Shown: positions 1 through 6,725 of the stretch, piece by piece
How the letters are laid out: every line of letters begins with the position of its first letter
Position numbering within the stretch: the stretch's first letter is position 1
Assembly: GCA_034435395.1 (NCBI GenBank)
Contig: DAOTXK010000057.1
Location: 1 to 13,949 of the forward strand
DNA: 13,949 bases
Direction: 5' to 3'
Source: DAOTXK01 sp034435395
GTDB lineage: Bacteria > Chloroflexota > Anaerolineae > Aggregatilineales > Ch27
Made by a program: the position numbers and the translations under genes
Notes under the pieces: model-generated
Databases searched by the model: none
Told to the model about the DNA's origin: nothing
The model's input: only the letters and a program-made list of their open reading frames with translations

Positions 1-2995
1 GCCCAAGCTGGTAGCCCTCGCTGTCGATGCTGCAACTCGTCACGATCCCGATCACGCGCCCGCGCCGGTCCACCACCGGGTCGCCCGGTTGCGGCGGGCG
101 GACGCCCTTGGCATCCATGCGGAAGCGCGTCACCATCGCCTCGCGCTCCCGTTCGTGGGCCAGGAAGGCCTGCTTGCCGACGAAAAATGGCTTCCATGTC
201 TTAACGTAGCTGCCGAAGCCTGCGTCGGCGGGGCCCAGTTTGAGGCCGCCCGCCAGTTCGTGTCCGTAGAGCGGCAGCCCGGCCTCGGTGCGGGTGCTGT
301 CCCGTGCCGCCAGGCCGCACGGGGTAGCGCCGCTTTTCACCAGGTCTTGGAAAAACGCCGGGGCTTTGTCCGGGTGAATGAACAGCTCAAAGGCCACGCG
401 CTCGCCCGTGTAGCCGGTGCGGGTGACGATCACGTCGTAGCCGTTCAGCACCACCTGGGCGATTCCTGCCCAGGGCAGCGTTTTGATCCGGGTTTTGTCC
501 GCCTGGCTGGCGGGCAGGCTGAGCAGGATGTCGCGGCTTTCCGGGCCTTGCAGGGCGAGGTCCACCCGCTGGTCGTCGCCGGATTGGGGGTCGCGCAGGT
601 TGCGCAGGACCACGTCATGCCGGCCGGGGGCGGTCGCGCCGGGATTGCCGGGATCGATCATCACCGCGCCGTCGATCACGCTACTGACCCAGGCCCAGTC
701 TTTGTCATCATTGGCGGCATTGACCACGATCATAAAATGATCGGTCGCCAGCCGGTACACGAAGATGTCATCGATGGGCACGCCGTCCACGCCGAGCAGG
801 TAGTTGTAATGGGCCTGGCCCACCGGCAGCGCCCGCACGTCGTTGGTCGTCAGCGCGTCCAGAAATGTGACCGCGCCCTGGCCTTTGAGGTCCCAGACGC
901 CCATGTGGCTCACGTCAAACAGGCCCGCCCTGGTCCGGACGGCGGCGTGTTCTTCGGCCACGCTGGTGTACCAGACCGGCATGTCCCACCCGGCGAAGGG
1001 GACCATCTTCGCCCCCAGCTGGCGGTGCAGGGCGTGGAGCGTGGTCTGCTTCAACGGCGTGCCCCCCGGCACGGTCCAGGTGAAAGCCGGTTTGGGGTCG
1101 GCCCGCGGGCCAGCGTACTTCGGGCCGCGAACCCCGATGAAGTAAGCCTTGTCCGGGACGTAACCCTGGCCGGTTTTGTCCGTGATGGCGGCGTCCTGCG
1201 CCTCTTTCAGCACGCGGACGGCGACCGGGCCGGGCAGCTTGCCGTGCAGATCGTCCGGGTCGAACTGGACGAAGCCATCCGAAAGGGCGCGCAGCCAGGC
1301 AGCGGCCCGCCCGGCCTGGGCAGCCACGTGCAGGTGATACAGGCCCGCCCGGACGCGCCTGAGCACGCCTTCGCTGATCGGCGAGCCATCAGGGTTGAGC
1401 AGAAAGGTTCGCTGCGCCTCTCCGTCTTTCAACTGGAGCACATCGGAGGTCAGGGCCAGGTCGAGGAACGTTTCCGCGTCATCGCCAGTGATCTCCAGGA
1501 CCCGCCAGCCAGAATCCGGGACGCTGTCGAGGTAATACACGTGGGGATAGTCAACATCCGGCGGGCCAGGCACATCGATCCCGGCTTCCTCCGCCAGTTC
1601 GCGCGCCTGGATCGCGCCTTGTTGCAGGGCGTCAAAGTCAATCTTGCCCCGCAGTTGCGGGCGGTTGCCGCGCCCCAGATAACTGAAGGGTTTTACGGCG
1701 CGCAGGATATCCGCGATGATCGCCGCCAGGCGCGCGATCTCCGGTTCCATAAAGCCACGCTGGGTGACCCAGGGCGTGCCCAGGCGGATGCCGCTGGCGC
1801 GGAAGGCGCTGGTGTCGCCGGGGATGGTGTTGCGGTTGACCACGATCCCGGCCAGATCGAGCAGCCGGGCGGCCAGGTCTCCGCTCAAGGGGGAGCCGTC
1901 CGGCCCGACGACGCTGCGGCAGTCCACCAGCAACATGTGAGTATCCGTCCCCCCATAGGGGATGCGGAGGCCGCGGGCGGCCAGTTGTTCCGCCAGGTGG
2001 ATGGCGTTACGGACTGTCTGGGCCTGCAACTGGCGGAAACGGTCGGTTCGGGCGAGCTTGAAGGCGACCGCCATGCCAGCGATGGCGTTCATGTGCGGGC
2101 CGCCCTGCTCGCCGGGGAAGACCGCCCGATCCAGCTTGTGACCGATCTGAGGGTCATCGGTGATCAGCACCGCGCCGCGCGGGCCATGCAGGGTTTTGTG
2201 GGTGGTGAAGCTGACCACGTGGGCGTGCCCGATGGGGCTGGGGGCCACCCCCCCCGCCACCAGCCCGGCGATGTGGGAGATATCGGCCAGCAGATAAGCG
2301 CCTACCGCGTCCGCGATCTGGCGGAAGCGCGCCCAGTCGGCGACATACGGATAACTGGTGAAGCCGGCGATGATCATCCTGGGCCGGTGAGCCTCCGCGA
2401 GGGTCTGGAGAGCATCGTAGTCCAGTCGCTCAGTTTCCAGGTTTACGCCGTAGCTGACGATGTGGTGGGTGATTCCGCTGCGATTCACCGGGCTGCCGTG
2501 CGTCAGGTGGCCGCCGTGCAGGAGGTCCATCCCCATCACCGTGTCGCCCGGTTCGACCAGGGCGGTGTAGACAGCGTTGTTGGCTGGCGCGCCGGAGAGC
2601 GGCTGCACGTTGACCCATAGCCTGTCCGCCGGGACGGCTTCGGTGGCGAATAACTCGGCGGCGCGACGGCGGGCCAGCGCCTCGATGATGTCCGCGTACT
2701 CGGTGCCCTTGTAATAACGCTCATCCGCGTAGCGCCGGTATTCGGCCAGGCGGCGGTCGTAGTCTAAAATCTCGTCCTCCGAGAGCGGGCGCGTGGTTTT
2801 GGACGGGTACCCTTCAGCGTAGACGTTCTGGAAGACAGAGGCAGTAGCGCTGCGGACGGCTGCCGGGATGGAGGCTTCGGATGGGATCAGGATCAGGCGG
2901 CGCGCCTGGCGCGCCTCCTCGAAGCCAATCAGGGCGGCGACGGCTGGGTCCAGATGTTCCAGGTCGTCGCGGAACAGGAAATCATCCAGCGCCAT
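1..2995 (-). CDS. glyA-gcvT: Bifunctional serine hydroxymethyltransferase–aminomethyltransferase (GlyA-GcvT fusion), 3' end outside window
   Basis: The minus frame is open from ATG at 2995 to the left edge (998 codons, no stop). An SD AAGGAG at 3012-3007 lies 11 nt upstream. Residues ~1-440 are SHMT, a PLP enzyme interconverting serine and glycine with tetrahydrofolate. Visible SHMT residues are YAEGYP (E61), RYY (Y94/Y95), HGGHLTHGSPVN (~160-171), D238/H241 in LADISHIAGL, the PLP lysine K267 in TTHKTLHGPRG, and R404 in SGIRLGTP. Residues ~646-998 are GcvT, the T-protein of glycine cleavage: TPLKQTTLHALH, PFAGWDMPVWY, GLFDVSHMG, the catalytic-type IDD (741-743) and RTGYTGE. The 440-645 linker holds a degenerate GcvT-like segment (~497-575). 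Odd points are about 26 extra residues between EGYP and RYY, and SEA where SEN is usual (39-41). Roughly the last 20-50 residues of GcvT are missing off the edge. Domain assignments are secure; that both halves are active is inferred from retained residues. Confidence 0.95.
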   Translation of the reverse strand, partial: MALDDFLFRDDLEHLDPAVAALIGFEEARQARRLILIPSEASIPAAVRSATASVFQNVYAEGYPSKTTRPLSEDEILDYDRRLAEYRRYADERYYKGTEYADIIEALARRRAAELFATEAVPADRLWVNVQPLSGAPANNAVYTALVEPGDTVMGMDLLHGGHLTHGSPVNRSGITHHIVSYGVNLETERLDYDALQTLAEAHRPRMIIAGFTSYPYVADWARFRQIADAVGAYLLADISHIAGLVAGGVAPSPIGHAHVVSFTTHKTLHGPRGAVLITDDPQIGHKLDRAVFPGEQGGPHMNAIAGMAVAFKLARTDRFRQLQAQTVRNAIHLAEQLAARGLRIPYGGTDTHMLLVDCRSVVGPDGSPLSGDLAARLLDLAGIVVNRNTIPGDTSAFRASGIRLGTPWVTQRGFMEPEIARLAAIIADILRAVKPFSYLGRGNRPQLRGKIDFDALQQGAIQARELAEEAGIDVPGPPDVDYPHVYYLDSVPDSGWRVLEITGDDAETFLDLALTSDVLQLKDGEAQRTFLLNPDGSPISEGVLRRVRAGLYHLHVAAQAGRAAAWLRALSDGFVQFDPDDLHGKLPGPVAVRVLKEAQDAAITDKTGQGYVPDKAYFIGVRGPKYAGPRADPKPAFTWTVPGGTPLKQTTLHALHRQLGAKMVPFAGWDMPVWYTSVAEEHAAVRTRAGLFDVSHMGVWDLKGQGAVTFLDALTTNDVRALPVGQAHYNYLLGVDGVPIDDIFVYRLATDHFMIVVNAANDDKDWAWVSSVIDGAVMIDPGNPGATAPGRHDVVLRNLRDPQSGDDQRVDLALQGPESRDILLSLPASQADKTRIKTLPWAGIAQVVLNGYDVIVTRTGYTGERVAFELFIHPDKAPAFFQDLVKSGATPCGLAARDSTRTEAGLPLYGHELAGGLKLGPADAGFGSYVKTWKPFFVGKQAFLAHEREREAMVTRFRMDAKGVRPPQPGDPVVDRRGRVIGIVTSCSIDSEGYQLG

Positions 2996-3058
2996 AATGG
3001 AGAGTGCTCCTTGGGTGTGGTCAAACCGGGAAACCGCTTACTCGTAACGTGCTTGGCA

Positions 3059-3067
3059 ATTTTAGCA
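3059..3067 (-). promoter_or_regulatory. Candidate extended -10 element for glyA-gcvT
   Basis: Read on the minus strand this is TGCTAAAAT, an extended -10 (TGnTATAAT) with one mismatch. It lies about 47 nt upstream of the SD of the fusion gene. No convincing -35 is present; TTCGCC at 18-bp spacing matches only 3 of 6. This is a weak call by eye. Confidence 0.35.
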
Positions 3068-3186
3068 CGACCCCCGGCAATAGGCGAATTCACTTTGGTA
3101 GAATCGCCAACGATTATGGGGCAATGTGCCTAATAGTGGCCGTTTGGGGCTGGTTTGGGGCCGGTCCTGGGATCAGAGGGAGGGGG

Positions 3187-3221
3187 GAAAAGGCTGACCC
3201 CGCCGTTGAGCGGGGCCAGCC
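3187..3221 (-). terminator. Rho-independent terminator after the Flp pilin gene
   Basis: On the minus strand GGCTGGCCCCGC (3221-3210) pairs with GCGGGGTCAGCC (3203-3192) across a 6-nt loop. This gives a 12-bp stem with one G-T wobble, followed by TTTT and then a C-run. It begins 28 nt past the pilin stop codon. The short T-tract makes it moderate rather than strong. Confidence 0.7.
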
Positions 3222-3248
3222 ATGATGACGGATCAGACGGCGGAGAAG

Positions 3249-3395
3249 CTACAGAGCGGAAACGATGTTGCTGAAGATGTTGCCGATGGCCGGGCCGAGC
3301 AGGGCCAGGATGACGATCACCACCACGGCGACCAGCACCAAGATCAGCGCATACTCCACGAGGCCCTGACCCTCTTCACGCGGAAGATAAAGCAT
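3249..3395 (-). CDS. Flp/Fap-type (type IVb) pilin subunit
   Basis: This 48-residue protein starts at ATG 3395 with SD AGGAG at 3407-3403, 7 nt away, and ends in TAG. The short charged leader MLYLPREEG is followed by QGLVEYALIL and then an uninterrupted hydrophobic helix (~16-34). This is the class III Flp prepilin pattern, in which prepilin peptidase cuts after Gly and E5/Y6 of the mature chain are conserved. The predicted cut is G9|Q10, so E14 and Y15 become E5 and Y6. Flp subunits polymerise into thin adhesive pili exported by the Tad machinery. No tad/cpa genes (ATPase, secretin, peptidase) are in the window, so assembly proteins must be elsewhere. The gene has its own terminator and lies 67 nt downstream of the zinc-finger gene, so it may share that transcript or have its own promoter; I see no clear boxes in the gap. 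Length and motif are typical of the family. Confidence 0.93.
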   Translation of the reverse strand: MLYLPREEGQGLVEYALILVLVAVVVIVILALLGPAIGNIFSNIVSAL

Positions 3396-3462
3396 GATTA
3401 CTCTCCTATGATACGAATACGGAAGGTCAACTGTAGAATAGCACGGTTTCTCAAGGATATCT

Positions 3463-3651
3463 TTAGGATTGTAGTACTATATCATCGGCCTTCTCCGGGG
3501 AACTGACGGGGGCTTCTTCTGACGCATCCGCCTCTTTTTCCGCAGGCCTGAGGACCTGGACTTCGCAATTCTCAAAGATCAAGTGCTGGGTGACCTGTTC
3601 CACCGTCTCAAATGCCTTCAGGCAAAACGGGCACTGCGGTTGGGATGCCAT
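3463..3651 (-). CDS. Small CCHC zinc-finger-like protein (62 aa)
   Basis: The start is ATG at 3651, with AAGGA at 3663-3659 seven nt upstream. The N-terminus has CPFC (C7, C10), then H23 and C29 in QHLIFENC. This is C-x2-C-x12-H-x5-C, a single C2H2/C2HC-like zinc-binding finger. Residues ~34-62 are a Glu/Ala/Ser-rich, probably disordered tail. The good SD, the Cys/His pattern and the position upstream of the pilin gene support a real gene. I do not recognise a named family. It may bind nucleic acid or protein, but function is unknown. It lies 141 bases downstream of the NTF2-like gene on the same strand and 67 bases upstream of the pilin. Confidence 0.65.
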   Translation of the reverse strand: MASQPQCPFCLKAFETVEQVTQHLIFENCEVQVLRPAEKEADASEEAPVSSPEKADDIVLQS

Positions 3652-3703
3652 CGAGCTTTCCTTGGGTGAGTGTTAAAATACCATCAAACCATTCCCGTGC
3701 CTT

Positions 3704-3732
3704 ATCTTACCTTTTGGCATTGACCGACGCAA
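3704..3732 (-). promoter_or_regulatory. Possible sigma70-type promoter for the zinc-finger gene
   Basis: On the minus strand TTGCGT (3732-3727), a 17-bp spacer and TAAGAT (3709-3704) lie about 50 nt upstream of the zinc-finger start. Matches to consensus are 3/6 and 4/6. An alternative extended -10, TGGTATTTT, lies nearer the gene. Weak. Confidence 0.3.
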
Positions 3733-3792
3733 TAGGCCCTTGGATTGAATTCAGGTTTGGGTTTGGTTTGCGCCGCCCCAGGGGGAGCGCCC

Positions 3793-4197
3793 TCATGTAC
3801 CGGCGGGCGACTTGTGGACGTGCACCACTTTCCATTCGCCGCCCTGCCGGATCAGCACGCGGCTCTCATTGTGCAGGCGGTGGGTGATCCCCGTCGCTGT
3901 GACCTGGCTGAGCATAAAGGTGTAGGTCACGATGGCCGTGTCCCCGTACCGCTGGCAACGCTTTTCCAGCAGATCATAGCGCCAGGCGGCTGACTCTCCC
4001 GCCCAGGCGTTTTTGATCATAAAGCGGTGGAAGTCCAGGCCGTCCTGGCGGTGGGGCGCGACCCACCATTCGTAGAGGGAGAGGTCGGCGGCGGTGGTGG
4101 CGGCGTAGGTCTCCCAGTCGCGGCTGAAGATGGCCGTCAGGTGGCGGTCCAGGAAGTCCCAGATGTCCTGGTCCGGGTCGGAGGTACTGGCTGGCAT
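3793..4197 (-). CDS. NTF2-like superfamily protein (DUF4440 / CaMKII-association-domain type)
   Basis: The 134-residue protein has ATG at 4197 and SD AAGGAG at 4209-4204, 6 nt away. The N-terminal helix (~10-37, DIWDFLDRHL...DWETYAATT) is followed by a beta-rich half that ends NESRVLIRQGGEWKVVHVHKS. That closing strand pattern (RV-x-R-x-G-x-W-x-x-V-H-x-H-x-S) is typical of CaMKII-AD/SnoaL-like small cone-shaped domains, and one such domain fills the protein. Members are enzymes or ligand-binding dimers with diverse substrates. No substrate can be assigned here. It lies 114 nt downstream of the metal ATPase on the same strand, so read-through transcription is possible, though no functional link is evident. 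Confidence 0.85.
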   Translation of the reverse strand: MPASTSDPDQDIWDFLDRHLTAIFSRDWETYAATTAADLSLYEWWVAPHRQDGLDFHRFMIKNAWAGESAAWRYDLLEKRCQRYGDTAIVTYTFMLSQVTATGITHRLHNESRVLIRQGGEWKVVHVHKSPAGT

Positions 4198-4311
4198 CTA
4201 TAACTCCTTCCATACAGGGATCGCTCTCCGCCATCGTCTGTAGCGGGCAACACAACCGCGTCTGGCGAGCGAACCCACGTTCCCGTGGATGGTATCGGCC
4301 ATCAGGCGCTC

Positions 4312-6585
4312 TTACGCGTCGCGCAACAGGCGCATCCCGTTGACGGTGACGATCAGCGATGCGCCTACGTCGGCGAAAACGGCCAGCCACAGCGTCGCCC
4401 AGCCGAACAATGCCAGGACCAGGAAAGCGGCTTTGATCCCCAGGCTCAGCGCCACGTTTTGGGTGATGATCCGCAGGGTGCGATGGCTGAGCCGCACCGC
4501 ATCGGGCAGGCGGTGCAGATCGTCCTGCATCAGGACCACATCGGCGGTTTCCATGGCCTGGGCCGCGCCGCCGCTGCCCATCGCTATGCCGACGGTGGCG
4601 GCGGCCAGCGCCGGGGCGTCGTTGATGCCATCGCCCACCATGGCCACCGCGCCGTGTTCAGCCGCCAGGGCGCGGACGGCGTCGAGTTTCTGCTCTGGCA
4701 ACAATTCGGCCCGCACGTCATCCAGGCCGACGGACGAGGCGATGGACCGGGCCACGGCGGTGTTATCCCCGGTCAGCATGACGGCCCGCGCCGCTGGCGA
4801 CGCAGCCTTGAGCGCGGCCAGGGCGGATCGACTGGCGGGACGGGGATGGTCGGCCACGGCCAGCACGCCGCGCACCCGCTCCCCGTCATCCAGCAGCATG
4901 GCGGTCTGCCCCTGTTGTTCCAGGGTGTCGATTTCCTGGCACAGGGCTGCCGGGTGGGGGAATTCAGCGTCGAACAGGGCGTGATTGCCGATGGTCACCG
5001 GCTGGCCGTCGATCTCGCCGCGCACGCCGCGCCCGGTCAGGCTGGCCACATGTCGGGCGGCGGGATAACGGTCCAGCAGGTGACGTTCCTCGGCAGCGGC
5101 GACCACCGCCTGCGCCACCGGGTGCTCCGAGCGGCGCTCGACGGCGGCGGCCAGGGCCAGCAGGTCGTCGCACGGCGGGCAGCGCCCATCCGGCGGACGC
5201 TCACAATCGACGGCGCGCACGGACGTCAGCACCGGACGGCCTTCCGTAAGCGTGCCGGTTTTGTCGAAGGCGAAAACCCGAATCCGGGCCAGAGCTTCCA
5301 GCGGCGCGCCGCCCTTGATCAGGATTCCCTGGCGGGCGGCCCGGGCCAGGGCGCTGACGATGGTCACCGGGGTGCTGATCACCAGCGCGCAGGGACAGGC
5401 CACGATCAGCAAGGCCAGCGCCCGATATAACCAGCCAGGGGACCCATCCGGCGAATCCCAGAACGGCGCGGCCAACAGCAGCGGGGGCACGAGCGCGACC
5501 AGGGCGGCCAGCAGCACCACGCCTGGCGTGTACCAGCGGGCGAAGCGGTCGATCAGCCGTTGAGTCGGCGCGCGCTGGGCCTGCGCTTCCTGCACCAGCC
5601 GGACGATGCGGCTGAGGGTGTTATCTTCCGCCAGACGGGTCACGGCCACTTCCAGCGCGCCTTCGCCGTTGACCGAACCGGCGAAAACCTCGTCGCCGGT
5701 GGCCTTGTGAACGGGCACACTCTCCCCCGTGATCGACGCCTGGTTAACCGCCGATGCGCCGCCTTGCACCCGGCCATCCATGGGAATGGTGGCCCCTGGC
5801 GGGATCAGGATCAGGTCGCCGATCTGTAGCTCGCTCACCGGGATGCGGGTCTCCTGCGAGGGGCAGAAGGGGCACGGTCCGCCCTGGTAGCCGTCCTGGC
5901 CGAGGTGTTCGGCACAGTCCTGGCGCGGACGCCAGGCGATGGCTTCGCGGGGGACCATATCCAGCAGCGCGCCGAGCGAATACCGGGCCCGCTCAGCGGT
6001 GTAACCTTCCAGCGCCTCCCCGATGGCAAATAGCACGATCACCGTGGCCGCCTCGCCGGTCTCGCCGATGATCACCGCGCCGATGGTGGCGATGCTCATC
6101 AGCAGGTTAATGGTGATGTGGCGGCTGAAGATGAGTTCCCGCCAGCCGCTGATCAGGATGGGCGTTCCTGCCAGGGCGACGACTAACCATTGTAGGACGG
6201 TCGCCAGGAAGGCCGGGCTGTGGAACAGGCTGAAGACGGCACTGCCGATCAGCAGCGCCGCTCCGATCATGGCCAGGGTGGTATCCCGGCGCGAGCGTAA
6301 GAAGCGCCACAGCCCGCGCCAGCCGCTGCGGTCAGGCCGGTTAGTGGAGGCATCTGGTGTCTCCGGGGCCGCCACGGCGTAACCCAGGGCGCGGACGCGG
6401 GCTTCAATGGCAGCCTGGCTGGCGGTTCCCACGGCGCGCAGCCGTCCGGTGGTGAAGGAGACCTCACAGGCCGTCACCCCCTCCAGTCGGGCGACGCTCC
6501 GCTCCAGGTTGAGAGCACAATCGGCGCAGTCCATGCCGCGGATGGTCAGCTCGATCGTGTCGGGTGTGGGGGTGTGCAGTTCCAT
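4312..6585 (-). CDS. Heavy-metal-translocating P1B-type ATPase (Zn2+/Cd2+/Pb2+ class)
   Basis: The 757-residue inner-membrane metal exporter has ATG at 6585 and AGGAG at 6594-6590. In order: an HMA domain with GMDCADCA (C20, C23); membrane helices at ~104-190; an actuator domain with TGES (286-289); the CPC metal site (397-399); the phosphorylated D441 in DKTGTLTEG; SEHP (486-489) of the nucleotide domain; TGDN (~605-608); and GDGINDAP (651-658). K718 in the seventh helix and D739 in the last helix match the ZntA-type (P1B-2) divalent-metal signature, which argues against Cu+ transport. Two extra cysteine groups stand out: C224/H227/C238/C241 in an actuator insertion, and C461/C469/C472 after the phosphorylation site. 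An ArsR/SmtB-like operator upstream indicates metal-responsive derepression. No stop or frameshift interrupts it. The exact metal is inferred. Confidence 0.97.
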   Translation of the reverse strand: MELHTPTPDTIELTIRGMDCADCALNLERSVARLEGVTACEVSFTTGRLRAVGTASQAAIEARVRALGYAVAAPETPDASTNRPDRSGWRGLWRFLRSRRDTTLAMIGAALLIGSAVFSLFHSPAFLATVLQWLVVALAGTPILISGWRELIFSRHITINLLMSIATIGAVIIGETGEAATVIVLFAIGEALEGYTAERARYSLGALLDMVPREAIAWRPRQDCAEHLGQDGYQGGPCPFCPSQETRIPVSELQIGDLILIPPGATIPMDGRVQGGASAVNQASITGESVPVHKATGDEVFAGSVNGEGALEVAVTRLAEDNTLSRIVRLVQEAQAQRAPTQRLIDRFARWYTPGVVLLAALVALVPPLLLAAPFWDSPDGSPGWLYRALALLIVACPCALVISTPVTIVSALARAARQGILIKGGAPLEALARIRVFAFDKTGTLTEGRPVLTSVRAVDCERPPDGRCPPCDDLLALAAAVERRSEHPVAQAVVAAAEERHLLDRYPAARHVASLTGRGVRGEIDGQPVTIGNHALFDAEFPHPAALCQEIDTLEQQGQTAMLLDDGERVRGVLAVADHPRPASRSALAALKAASPAARAVMLTGDNTAVARSIASSVGLDDVRAELLPEQKLDAVRALAAEHGAVAMVGDGINDAPALAAATVGIAMGSGGAAQAMETADVVLMQDDLHRLPDAVRLSHRTLRIITQNVALSLGIKAAFLVLALFGWATLWLAVFADVGASLIVTVNGMRLLRDA

Positions 6586-6615
6586 GGAACTCCTGCCTCA
6601 ATGAAAAAGATTGTC

Positions 6616-6641
6616 AATATATGAGTAGATGCTCATATGTT
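6616..6641. promoter_or_regulatory. ArsR/SmtB-family-like 12-2-12 operator upstream of the metal ATPase
   Basis: AATATATGAGTA (6616-6627), 2 nt, then TGCTCATATGTT (6630-6641) form an inverted repeat matching at 10 of 12 positions, with a perfect ATATGAG/CTCATAT core. The 12-2-12 AT-rich geometry with an ATATGA-type core is characteristic of sites bound by ArsR/SmtB metal sensors (CadC, ZiaR, NmtR type). It lies 22 nt upstream of the ATPase SD, where binding would block transcription. It is also ~85 nt upstream of the divergent kinase gene and could affect that too. No ArsR-type gene is in the window. Confidence 0.75.
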
Positions 6642-6725
6642 GTGTGAATGATATCACCTAAACAGTGGCGTGTCAACCGGGGGAGGGGTACACTTTTGCC
6701 ACGCACAGGCGGGGGGGAGTTGATG

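Noticed and set aside
89..2620. An 843-codon plus-strand open frame across the left end of the window
   Set aside because: It is antisense to the GlyA-GcvT gene, whose domains and catalytic residues are clear. The plus-strand translation is His/Gln/Gly/Val-rich with no recognisable domain, as expected from GC-rich antisense frames.
3768..3792. GC-rich dyad downstream of the NTF2-like gene
   Set aside because: Pairing is broken by bulges and there is no T-tract. It is not convincing as a terminator.
4268..4300. Hairpin CCACG/CGTGG after the ATPase stop, considered as a terminator
   Set aside because: The stem is only 5 bp and no T-run follows on the minus strand.
4285..5430. A 381-codon plus-strand open frame
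   Set aside because: It lies opposite the P1B ATPase, is rich in Gln/His/Gly and matches no family.
6648..6725. Upstream start (ATG 6648) for the PfkB kinase
   Set aside because: It would add 25-26 residues not resembling the family N-terminus and has no SD. ATG 6726 has a G-rich SD at good spacing.
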